From contig JAFSJW010000020.1 of the NCBI GenBank assembly GCA_017449265.1, forward strand, positions 1 through 58,191: a stretch of DNA of 58,191 nucleotides, in the 5' to 3' direction. Numbering within the stretch: the stretch's first letter is position 1; every line of letters begins with the position of its first letter. A model generated the notes under the pieces. The model did no database searches. It saw nothing but the letters and a program-made list of their open reading frames with translations, and was not told where the DNA came from. This stretch comes from Treponema sp. (GTDB lineage: Bacteria > Spirochaetota > Spirochaetia > Treponematales > Treponemataceae). Made by a program: the position numbers and the translations under genes. This document shows, one piece after another, positions 51,331-58,191 of this stretch.

Positions 51331-52583
51331 CATATTTTTTTCTGTACATCGACCCTGGCACCGGCTCAATGCTTTTCTCGCTTTTCATAACGCTTGCCGC
51401 AACGGCAACCTTGGCCGCCCGCGCGTTGTATCTCAAGCTGAAATTCGCCTTCTCCCTGGGAAAAGCTGAGAAGGCGGAAAACCAGAATATTCCGATTGTG
51501 ATTTTCTCGGATCACAAGCGGTACTGGAATGTCTTTAAGCCTGTATGCGATGAATTCGAGAGGCGTGGAGTTCCGCTTGTTTACTACACGGAAAGCCCCG
51601 ATGACCCCGCGCTTTCAGAAAAATTCTCGTTCGTAAAGACCGAGTTCATAGGGGAGGGAAACAAACCTTACGCAAAGCTCAATATGCTCCATGCGAGCGT
51701 TCTTGTTTCTACGACTCCGAACCTTGATGTGTACCAGTGGAAAAGGAGCAAATATGTTAAGTGGTATGTTCATGTTCCGCACTCCGCCGATGAGCTTGCG
51801 GGCTACAGAATGTTCGCGCTTGATTATTATGATGCCGTTCTTGTTACCGGAAAAAATCAGCTTGATTTTATACGGGAGATAGAATCATTGCGCCCGAAAA
51901 TCAAGAAGAAAGAAATAGTTCTTGCGGGCTATCCTGTTTTTGATACTATGAAAAATCGGCTTTCGCTTTTAAGTGAGCGAGAAGTCGGCTCTGAGAAAAA
52001 GACCGTTCTGCTCGCGCCAAGCTGGGGAAAAAGCGGAATTCTTTCCTTGTACGGAGAAAAACTTTTGTCCGCATTGTCAAAAACAGATTTTAACATAGTA
52101 ATCCGTCCTCATCCGCAGACTGTTGTTTCTGAGCAGGATATATTAAGACCGCTTGAAGAAAAATTCTCTTCTGTAGAGTGGAATTACGACAACGATAATT
52201 TTGCCGTTCTGAACAAAGCGGACATTCTCATAACTGATTTTTCAGGAATAATCTTTGATTTTGCTCTTGTCTTTGATAAGCCTGTAATCTACACCGATCC
52301 TACAGGATTTGACACGCTTCCTTACGATGCTGACTGGCTTTCCGAGCCGCGCTGGGCTTTTAAAGTCCTTCCTAAAATCGGGGTCAAACTTGATGAAGGT
52401 AATTTTTCTAGAATCGGTAGCATCGTTGAGGCTGCTCTTGGGAGCCAGAAGCTTCAGGAAGGAAGAAATTCTATTCGGGCGGAGGCGTGGCATAATCAGG
52501 GAAATGCTGCAAAGTCGATTGCGGACTATATCATTGAGACGCAGAAGAAAATTGAGGAGCGGGAAAAAGCTGCGCATGATTGA
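51327..52583 (+). CDS. CDP-glycerol:glycerophosphotransferase-family enzyme (TagB/TagF-like)
   Basis: A 418-residue GT-B-fold transferase of the family that adds glycerol-phosphate in teichoic-acid-type polymers. An N-terminal membrane segment with YIDPGTGSMLFSL precedes the catalytic part. Conserved elements are VHVPHSADE (catalytic-type His), VLLAPSWG, IRPHPQTV and the C-terminal signature ITDFSGIIFDFALVFDKPVIY, which binds the CDP-polyol in TagF. It overlaps the fusion gene by 4 bp, so the two proteins are made together and probably act on one polymer. The acceptor and donor are unknown; ribitol-phosphate or another polyol is possible. Confidence 0.85.
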   Translation: MTYFFLYIDPGTGSMLFSLFITLAATATLAARALYLKLKFAFSLGKAEKAENQNIPIVIFSDHKRYWNVFKPVCDEFERRGVPLVYYTESPDDPALSEKFSFVKTEFIGEGNKPYAKLNMLHASVLVSTTPNLDVYQWKRSKYVKWYVHVPHSADELAGYRMFALDYYDAVLVTGKNQLDFIREIESLRPKIKKKEIVLAGYPVFDTMKNRLSLLSEREVGSEKKTVLLAPSWGKSGILSLYGEKLLSALSKTDFNIVIRPHPQTVVSEQDILRPLEEKFSSVEWNYDNDNFAVLNKADILITDFSGIIFDFALVFDKPVIYTDPTGFDTLPYDADWLSEPRWAFKVLPKIGVKLDEGNFSRIGSIVEAALGSQKLQEGRNSIRAEAWHNQGNAAKSIADYIIETQKKIEEREKAAHD

Positions 52584-52584
52584 T

Positions 52585-52598
52585 TAGAGCTGCTCACG
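52585..52598. repeat. Remnant of the palindromic element
   Basis: TAGAGCTGCTCACG matches the left arm of full copy 4. It lies in the 24-bp gap between convergent genes; the only copy not upstream of a gene. Confidence 0.35.
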
Positions 52599-52607
52599 CC
52601 GCGCCTG

Positions 52608-53705
52608 TCATTTCTCCAGAAAATCATCCAGCGAAACACCAGCTCCTGCGGCAACATCTCTTTTCAGAACTGCGCCTATGATTCCGGGCAAAAGTTCCGG
52701 GTGCAGTCCTGGCGACAAAACTTTTTCTGTCCTGAGAACGCCTATGTCGATTTCTTTTATTGTATCGCCCGCTTTCATTCCGTGCATGAAATGAAGGCTT
52801 CTGTTCGTTCTTCCGTAATTCGCTTCTTCGCTCTTTGAAAGCCTTTTTACTCCGTCGCCCAGAATTTTGTCAATCCGTTCTCCGTACTCGTCTTTGAGCT
52901 GGGCTATTATGTATTCTTTCCCGCGCTCTTTTCCGTACTGGCGGAACACTGCCTGGCACTGGCGCACGGCATGGTTCATAAAACCGAATTCCTCCCCTTC
53001 GAGCGCAACCGGGTCATCAAGTCCGTCTGTTTTTTTAGAGAGCGTTATGTGCTTTTCGAGCATTACGCCTCCGAGCGCGGCTGCCAGCGACGGAACAAGA
53101 ATCGGGTCTAGCGAATGATCGCTTACTCCGCACGGAACTCCGAAAATGCGCGACAAGTTCGGAATCAGGTTCAGATTATATTCTTCCTCCGGGGCAGGGT
53201 AGAATGTGATGCAATGAAGGAGCGTAACTCCGTCCGTTCCGAGTATGGATAGTGCTTTTTCAATGTCAGAGAGTTTTGACACTCCTGACGATATGACGAC
53301 AGGGATTTTTTTGTCTTTCCTGTAGTCAGCAAGGGCATTCAGAAGCGGAATGTGGTTAAGCTCAGGACTTGCGATTTTTACCGAGTCCGGGGCAATGGAA
53401 AGAAGCTCCTCAAGGCTTTTTAGCCCGAACGGAGAGCACATGAATTTTTTCCCGAGCGAGCGCGTGTATTCCATGCAGTCTTTGAAAAATTCTTTCGGTA
53501 CTTCGAGCGACTTGAATTTATCGTAGAGCCTGATTTTTCCGCCAGGAAGGTTTACGAAGCCTGTGTCCGGGTGAAGAATCTCATCTGCGTACACCCACTG
53601 GAACTTAACATAATCCGCGCCGTTTTCTGCGGCCACATCCATAAGTTTTTTTGCCTTCCCGATGTCTCCGCCGTGGGAAGTTCCTATTTCTGCAACAATT
53701 TCCAT
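52608..53705 (-). CDS. NeuB-family sialic-acid-type synthase (N-acetylneuraminate/pseudaminate/legionaminate synthase)
   Basis: A 365-residue enzyme that condenses phosphoenolpyruvate with an amino sugar to make a nonulosonic acid. The N-terminal TIM barrel shows VAEIGTSHGGDIGKAKKLMD, GADYVKFQ, VKIASPELNHIPLL, VVISSGVS, LLHCITFYPAPEEEYNL, GVSDHS and LEKHITL. The C-terminal 65 residues are the SAF/antifreeze-like domain (NYGRTNRSLHFMHGMKAGDTI) that completes the active site. Which sugar is made cannot be read; treponemes may use such sugars on flagellins or glycans. It converges with the glycerophosphotransferase gene; no cytidylyltransferase is adjacent. Confidence 0.88.
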   Translation of the reverse strand: MEIVAEIGTSHGGDIGKAKKLMDVAAENGADYVKFQWVYADEILHPDTGFVNLPGGKIRLYDKFKSLEVPKEFFKDCMEYTRSLGKKFMCSPFGLKSLEELLSIAPDSVKIASPELNHIPLLNALADYRKDKKIPVVISSGVSKLSDIEKALSILGTDGVTLLHCITFYPAPEEEYNLNLIPNLSRIFGVPCGVSDHSLDPILVPSLAAALGGVMLEKHITLSKKTDGLDDPVALEGEEFGFMNHAVRQCQAVFRQYGKERGKEYIIAQLKDEYGERIDKILGDGVKRLSKSEEANYGRTNRSLHFMHGMKAGDTIKEIDIGVLRTEKVLSPGLHPELLPGIIGAVLKRDVAAGAGVSLDDFLEK

Positions 53706-53749
53706 AGATTTATTTTCGGATTGTTTTGATACAGGCTAGACAATGGTGG

Positions 53750-54964
53750 CTATCGATTATTTTTTTTCATTTTTTGTTTCTGCTCATACATTTTCATGTC
53801 AGCGCGCTCAAAAATGGCAAGATAATTCTTATCAACTGATTTGTTGAATTCTGTCATTCCGAATGAAATCACTACTTCGCCATTGGCTTGGTTCTTTTTT
53901 ATTTTCTGGCTGAAATTTTCCAGCAGTGACTCACGGTTTTTGAAATCTTCACCGAACAGGAACGCTACGAATTCATCCCCGCCAATTCTGTAGACGGGGC
54001 TGTGAGTGAATTGATGGCAGATTATTTTTCCTGCTGATTTTATTTGTTTGTCCCCTGCATCGTGCCCATGAGTGTCATTTATTATTTTCAGATTATTCAC
54101 ATCGAAAACTACAATAGCAAAATCTGACAAAGCTCCGTCTTCAATTTTCTTGTCAAGACAACGGGTGTCCTCAAGATATGCGTTCTTATTCTTTACCCCT
54201 GTAAGATTGTCGGTGTAAGCCATAAGCCGTGCCGTACCAAGCTCCTTTTCTCTGATTTGCTCTACTTTCAGAAGTTTCTCAAGCTCAATCCTGCGGGATT
54301 CTTTCTCATCTTCAAGTATAAATGTGTGAACAAGGCAAGTTCCCAGAAGGTAGCCAATCGCATAGAACGGAAGAAGCGGGTAGAGTGATTGCAAAAATAT
54401 GAAAATTGTCATAGCAATTCCGAAAACCCATATCGTGCGGTAACGCCTTCTCAAATTGCCGCTGATTTTCAGAGTCATTGCAATCATTCTGAGCGATGTT
54501 GCCATAAAAAGAAAAATTTGCAAAATAAGAGTGATATACCTTGCTTTGCCGGCATGATAAGTTGCATTTTCATCGAAATAAAAAAGTATTGGGAAAAAAA
54601 GGTTTATAATAAGAATTATTATTTCAAAAATCAGAAAACCAATGCCCGCAGCTTTAAGCATTATTGAAAAAACTCTTTTTTCATTCAGGTATGTTATGAC
54701 ATAGCGGGTCCAAAGAAAAACTCCAACAGCCATGGCAGCGAAATAAACTTCTGTATCGGAGAAAATTATCATTTTATGATTTCCGCCGTAAAATATTCCC
54801 CACAAAACATCCGTTACATAATAGAATAGGACAGAAATCAAGAAGCTTTTGTATGCCGAAAGATGCGGCTGGAATTTCTGCTTACTGGCAGAGTGAAAGA
54901 GAACATCGTAATTTATTATTATGTGTATCAATATTGCAAGAATCCCGATACTAGAGTAGTACAC
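53750..54964 (-). CDS. Membrane-bound diguanylate cyclase (GGDEF)
   Basis: A 404-residue protein with seven or eight transmembrane helices (residues 1-220), a short coiled coil (about 222-245) and a GGDEF domain (about 246-400). The active-site loop RIGGDEFVAF is intact, as are DNLTGVKNKNAYLE and FDVNNLKIINDTHGHDAGD, so cyclic-di-GMP synthesis is expected. The four residues five positions ahead of GGDEF are FTHS, not RxxD, so the inhibitory I-site is absent. The start codon is GTG with TGGAGA 9 nt upstream. No output partner is adjacent. Confidence 0.88.
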   Translation of the reverse strand: MYYSSIGILAILIHIIINYDVLFHSASKQKFQPHLSAYKSFLISVLFYYVTDVLWGIFYGGNHKMIIFSDTEVYFAAMAVGVFLWTRYVITYLNEKRVFSIMLKAAGIGFLIFEIIILIINLFFPILFYFDENATYHAGKARYITLILQIFLFMATSLRMIAMTLKISGNLRRRYRTIWVFGIAMTIFIFLQSLYPLLPFYAIGYLLGTCLVHTFILEDEKESRRIELEKLLKVEQIREKELGTARLMAYTDNLTGVKNKNAYLEDTRCLDKKIEDGALSDFAIVVFDVNNLKIINDTHGHDAGDKQIKSAGKIICHQFTHSPVYRIGGDEFVAFLFGEDFKNRESLLENFSQKIKKNQANGEVVISFGMTEFNKSVDKNYLAIFERADMKMYEQKQKMKKNNR

Positions 54965-54989
54965 GATAAAATCTCCATTCTTCGATAAG

Positions 54990-57461
54990 CTATTTTTTGA
55001 ACAATGACTTTAATCCTTTGGAAATAGCTTCTTTTGCTTTGTCATTTTTTTCCGTTCCGTCATCGGTCAAATTGCTTTTTTCCTCAGTTTCGGACTTTCC
55101 CCCTGCTGATTCGCTTCCGCTGGAATCGTTGCTTTTGCCAGACGAAAGGCCTGGAAGATTGAGCGGAATCTTTGCGGATGATGAAGATGACGAGCTTGCG
55201 CCAGGAATATTTTTCAAAGCTTCGTTCATAGCTTGCGCCGCAGCTTCGTTCGCCACTGCCGTTCCTGCATTCTGAATTTCGGTGATTTTGTCTTGCATCA
55301 TTTTTTTGAGCGAGTCCGCATTCATGTTCTGAATGTCAAAATCCCCTGAAATAGAAAGAAGCTGCTTTAAGCCTCCGAGACCTTCGCCAAGATGGCTGTC
55401 AATGTATTTGTTCATTTCAGCAAGGGCTTTGTCCTTTGCGTCGCTGGCAAAGCTGAGGATAGCTGATTTTAGCATATTTGCGAACACATCGGCGAAATCT
55501 CCTAGAAGTGACATATTGAGTCCTTTTTGCTCGTAGAAAGAAACTTCGTAGCCGAGGTTCATGCTTTTTACTGCAGAAAGCGCATCGTTGTAGTACTTTG
55601 TTACGAGCTTGTTCGGAAAGCCGTCCGATGTTAGCGAAAGATTTGAAAGCCCCACAGTTCCCGCCGCGCTGAAACCATCCGTGCCGGCGGTTCCTTTCAG
55701 CGAAAGCGTAACGCCACCCGAAACAGACGGAACGCCATGCTCCCTTGCGATTGAAGTTCCGTCGATGTTGGCTGAGAAACCTTTGCCTGAATAATTCATT
55801 GTAACAAGAGGCTCTTTTGTTACGGTTCTCGCGTCAAGCACGATTGAGGCGTCGTGGTTTGTTCCTGCAAAATCGAATTTTGCTTGCGCGCTTGTTGGTC
55901 TTCCTGCCATATCCTGATCGGAGGTAACATTTTTTATTGTTCCTGTGAATTCTTTTCCGCTCGCTTTGTCAGTGTAGCCTGATGCCGAAACATTCTTAAT
56001 CCAAAGGGTAGGGTAATTTTTTGAGAACGGGATTGTCGTTCCGCAAAGCCGCCCGGTCTTTCCTTTTTGCGCGGATTTTGCTTTTTCGCCGTCCGTGTTT
56101 TTTGCGGCTGTGCGCTCTTTCATTTGTGCGGCGTAGTTCAGGGCTTTTTTAGCATACGGATAATATTTCCCCAGAAGATTGTAAGCAACAGTTTCGAGCG
56201 CGTTGTTGAAAAGACTTTTTGCGTTTGTTACTGCGCTTGCCACAGTGTTGAGTTTTGATGTTACAAGCGCATGGTCGTCTTTTGCGGCTTGTGTTACGGT
56301 TGCAGCAAAATTCTGCGCGCTCTCAACATCAGCCTTTACGGAACTTATGGTATTTTCAATGCTCGCTTTAAGCTCGTTCACTGAATTAACTGTTTTTGAT
56401 ATTTCTGCTACAGCCGCCGCAATTTTCTCCGGATGCCCCTGAAACTGGCTAAGGTCAATATTCTGATATTTCTGGAACTCGGCTGAGAATTTTTCAATTT
56501 CCGCCTTGAATTCATCTGGTTTTCCTTTCCATTTGTCGGTAAGCCCCAGCGCAAGTGCCTGTGCCTCAGATGCGAGCGCGGGAGTTTTCAGCTGTTTCAT
56601 AAGGTTTTCGACGATTTCGTTCACATTTGAGCCGCCGAGCATATCGTTTGCCTGCTGCCTCAAATCTGAGATTGCGGAGGCTGAGCGCGACTCAAGCTCT
56701 TTCATAAACTCGCTCTCGCCCTCTTCTTTTTCGGCCGGCTTTTCTTTTACGGGAAGATAGCAGCTTGTTGTTCTGTCCGTTCCGAACTGGATTCCTGAAA
56801 CCTCAAGGTTTTCGGCTATCAGTTTTCCGCGCAGAGCCTGTGTTAAGTTGAACGAAACTGCAAGTTTTTCAAGCTCAAAGAGATTCTTTTTGTAATCGTA
56901 TTCGGCTGAATTTTTGTTTCCTACGGCAAGGTTTCCGATAGTAACGCCAAGTTTCAAAAGCCTTACATTCACATAGCCAATGTCCGTCTTTGCGCCGAAC
57001 GCAGATTCGCAAGCATATTTTATACCGCGCTTGGCAAGCGGGTTTTTGAACGCGAAAATCACAAGGACAATTGCGGCGATAAATCCCGCGACAGCAAGAA
57101 GAGGAATTAGCTTTACACGCTGCTTGTTCTTTTTTACGAATTTTGCGATGAACTTGAGCTTTTTTATATCGCTTTTTGGAAATTCGGCAGTTTTCGGAAC
57201 GGACACCAGAGGCGTTTTTAGCGTGCGGCCTTTTTTGTCCGTGGTGATATGCTCTGTGAAAATTGATTTAACAAGCTCTCTGTCCTCATCAATATAGATT
57301 TTTTTCAGTAGCTTTGCTTCAAATGATTTTTCCGTATAAGTTTTCCTGAATATTTTCGGAAGTTTTGCCGCAGGAAGTTTTTTCTCTTCTTTTTGCTTTT
57401 TCTGAGCGACATCGTTCTGAATTTCACTTTTTCCGTCAGGAATATTTTTTTCGTTTTCCAT
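54990..57461 (-). CDS. Large membrane-anchored AsmA-like/TIGR03545-type protein
   Basis: An 823-residue protein with a charged cytoplasmic N-terminus (1-115), one transmembrane segment at about 118-140 (IPLLAVAGFIAAIVLVIFAF) and a long periplasmic part. That part starts with an AsmA-like stretch (VNVRLLKLGVTIGNLAVGNK, LTQALRGKLIAENLEVSGIQFG), continues with about 200 residues of coiled coil and ends with beta-rich repeats and a Ser/Gly/Lys tail. Pairing with the following small membrane protein matches the TIGR03545/TIGR03546 pair known from spirochetes and gamma-proteobacteria, function unknown; AsmA-like features suggest envelope lipid or assembly work. The start overlaps the TIGR03546 stop (TAATG). 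Confidence 0.75.
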   Translation of the reverse strand: MENEKNIPDGKSEIQNDVAQKKQKEEKKLPAAKLPKIFRKTYTEKSFEAKLLKKIYIDEDRELVKSIFTEHITTDKKGRTLKTPLVSVPKTAEFPKSDIKKLKFIAKFVKKNKQRVKLIPLLAVAGFIAAIVLVIFAFKNPLAKRGIKYACESAFGAKTDIGYVNVRLLKLGVTIGNLAVGNKNSAEYDYKKNLFELEKLAVSFNLTQALRGKLIAENLEVSGIQFGTDRTTSCYLPVKEKPAEKEEGESEFMKELESRSASAISDLRQQANDMLGGSNVNEIVENLMKQLKTPALASEAQALALGLTDKWKGKPDEFKAEIEKFSAEFQKYQNIDLSQFQGHPEKIAAAVAEISKTVNSVNELKASIENTISSVKADVESAQNFAATVTQAAKDDHALVTSKLNTVASAVTNAKSLFNNALETVAYNLLGKYYPYAKKALNYAAQMKERTAAKNTDGEKAKSAQKGKTGRLCGTTIPFSKNYPTLWIKNVSASGYTDKASGKEFTGTIKNVTSDQDMAGRPTSAQAKFDFAGTNHDASIVLDARTVTKEPLVTMNYSGKGFSANIDGTSIAREHGVPSVSGGVTLSLKGTAGTDGFSAAGTVGLSNLSLTSDGFPNKLVTKYYNDALSAVKSMNLGYEVSFYEQKGLNMSLLGDFADVFANMLKSAILSFASDAKDKALAEMNKYIDSHLGEGLGGLKQLLSISGDFDIQNMNADSLKKMMQDKITEIQNAGTAVANEAAAQAMNEALKNIPGASSSSSSSAKIPLNLPGLSSGKSNDSSGSESAGGKSETEEKSNLTDDGTEKNDKAKEAISKGLKSLFKK

Positions 57462-57976
57462 TAGAATCTGTCCTCCATTGCTGATGCGACTTTTGAAACA
57501 ATCGGAATCTGATTTATGATTTTAATCAGCTTTGAGTGCCTCATCGCAGGAACTCCGTATTTTCGCCACGCTTTTACGAATATGCGGCCCAGAACATAAA
57601 CAGGGATATACAAGATTATTCCGCATACAAGCGAGCCCATTACGACCGTGTTGTTGAACTTGGTGAAGAACACGAACGGAATGTCAATTAGCCGCGCATA
57701 GAACGGATAAAGCGAGTTTATTGTGAGGACTGAGTATCCGACCGTATCGAAAAGCGGGTCAAGAAGGACTGCTATGGAAGAACCTGCTGCCAGCATAATA
57801 AGGTATGCGGGCTTATTGATTTTTATGAAAAGTACGAAAATGAAAATAATATACCACAAAAGATTTGATTTTGGCATAAGTCCCAGGAGAAAACCACAGG
57901 CGATACCGTGAGCAATTTCGCCCGGATTGGTGTTGGCGTTCAGAGCCTTCAGTAATTTTGCTATGAATGAAATCAT
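57461..57976 (-). CDS. TIGR03546-type small integral membrane protein
   Basis: A 171-residue protein from the ATG at 57976, with four hydrophobic segments and the opening KALNANTNPGEIAHGIACGFLLGLMPKSN that is characteristic of the family partnered with TIGR03545. The frame is open 27 codons further upstream, but TATAAT (57988-57983) lies 6 nt before this ATG, placing the transcription start at or near it and arguing for the shorter, leaderless form. The stop overlaps the start of the large partner gene, so the two are translationally coupled. Confidence 0.75.
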   Translation of the reverse strand: MISFIAKLLKALNANTNPGEIAHGIACGFLLGLMPKSNLLWYIIFIFVLFIKINKPAYLIMLAAGSSIAVLLDPLFDTVGYSVLTINSLYPFYARLIDIPFVFFTKFNNTVVMGSLVCGIILYIPVYVLGRIFVKAWRKYGVPAMRHSKLIKIINQIPIVSKVASAMEDRF

Positions 57977-58066
57977 ACTATGATTATAACACAGAACATC
58001 TTTTTCGGAAACTTTTTCGTATTTTTCGCCAGGCGCAAATTTTTCGTGGGAAATCATTTTTTTTGC

Positions 58067-58095
58067 TTGACAAAATCTTTGATAAGGTATATTAT
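58067..58095 (+). promoter_or_regulatory. Promoter of tRNA-Glu
   Basis: TTGACA (58067-58072), 17-nt spacer, TATTAT (58090-58095), 24 nt before the tRNA. Confidence 0.8.
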
Positions 58096-58119
58096 TCTTT
58101 CATTCCTTTTTAGGAAAAT

Positions 58120-58191
58120 GTCTCCTTCGTCTAGTGGTTAGGACATCGGGTTTTCATCCCGACAACAGCAGTTCAATTCTGCTAGGAGATG
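58120..58191 (+). tRNA. tRNA-Glu (anticodon TTC)
   Basis: A 72-nt cloverleaf ending at the window edge. Anticodon arm TCGGG-TTTTCAT-CCCGA (TTC), T-loop TTCAATT, acceptor GTCTCCT/AGGAGAT with G discriminator. The first acceptor pair is G-T rather than G-C. Whether CCA is encoded cannot be seen. Confidence 0.92.

Noticed and set aside
1..58191. CRISPR array, prophage, transposase, integrase or rRNA genes
   Set aside because: I looked for regularly spaced repeats, transposase and integrase motifs, phage structural genes and rRNA and saw none.

Overview
The window reads as chromosome of a host-associated treponeme (Spirochaetota). The taxonomic cues are a roughly 900-residue TPR-GreA fusion, lipoproteins with relaxed spirochete-type lipoboxes, the adjacent TIGR03545/TIGR03546-type pair, and low-to-moderate GC with AT-rich promoters. 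This is inference from gene content; no marker gene was aligned. Coding is dense, on both strands, with no rRNA, CRISPR array, prophage or intact insertion sequence.

Layout. 1-4.1 kb: the end of a PD-(D/E)XK-type protein, then ruvA-mutS2 (minus) diverging from a DnaQ-like exonuclease. 4.3-6 kb: a secreted TPR/SUMF1-type protein. 6-10.2 kb: mcsA-mcsB-clpC (minus, no ctsR); McsB has lost key catalytic residues. 10.4-13.1 kb: a cobyrinate diamide synthase with a Cys-repeat tail, converging with queF-yhhQ, which sits behind a likely preQ1-I riboswitch. 13.2-17 kb: two phosphohexomutases. 17-22.8 kb: an accessory stretch with a decayed radical SAM gene, two large lipoproteins (one an Ig-like/SGNH hydrolase) and a flavin-dependent oxidoreductase flanked by 41-bp direct repeats. 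23-30 kb: a secreted TPR/coiled-coil protein, ruvC, yebC, an RNase II-type enzyme and a GH4 glycosidase with the CHEV motif. 30-36.8 kb: giant GreA with a TPR partner, then rpe and two TPR genes. 36.8-46.1 kb: a tight co-directional run recA-folK-scpA-scpB-rluB-cmk-rpsA, followed by a degenerate NtrC-type regulator, a TPR membrane protein and a lipoprotein. 46.1-48.5 kb: tRNA-Thr, tRNA-Tyr and a UvrD/PcrA helicase. 48.6-53.7 kb: a YidC-like/sulfatase fusion translationally coupled to a TagF-like glycerophosphotransferase, converging with a NeuB-type synthase. 53.7-58.2 kb: a diguanylate cyclase, the TIGR03545/TIGR03546-like pair and tRNA-Glu at the right edge.

Four signals stand out. (1) Seven genes carry a -10 hexamer ending only 5-9 nt before the start codon and lack a Shine-Dalgarno, which suggests common leaderless transcription. 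(2) A 39-bp palindrome occurs in four full and several partial copies, nearly always just upstream of a gene. (3) A membrane protein joins a YidC-like domain that has lost its groove arginine to an alkaline-phosphatase-fold transferase, next to teichoic-acid-type enzymes, which suggests an undescribed envelope polymer pathway. (4) Two proteins look like functionally converted relatives of known enzymes or regulators: McsB without its catalytic loop, and a Fis-family AAA+ regulator without GAFTGA.

All assignments come from reading motifs by eye; no database search was run.
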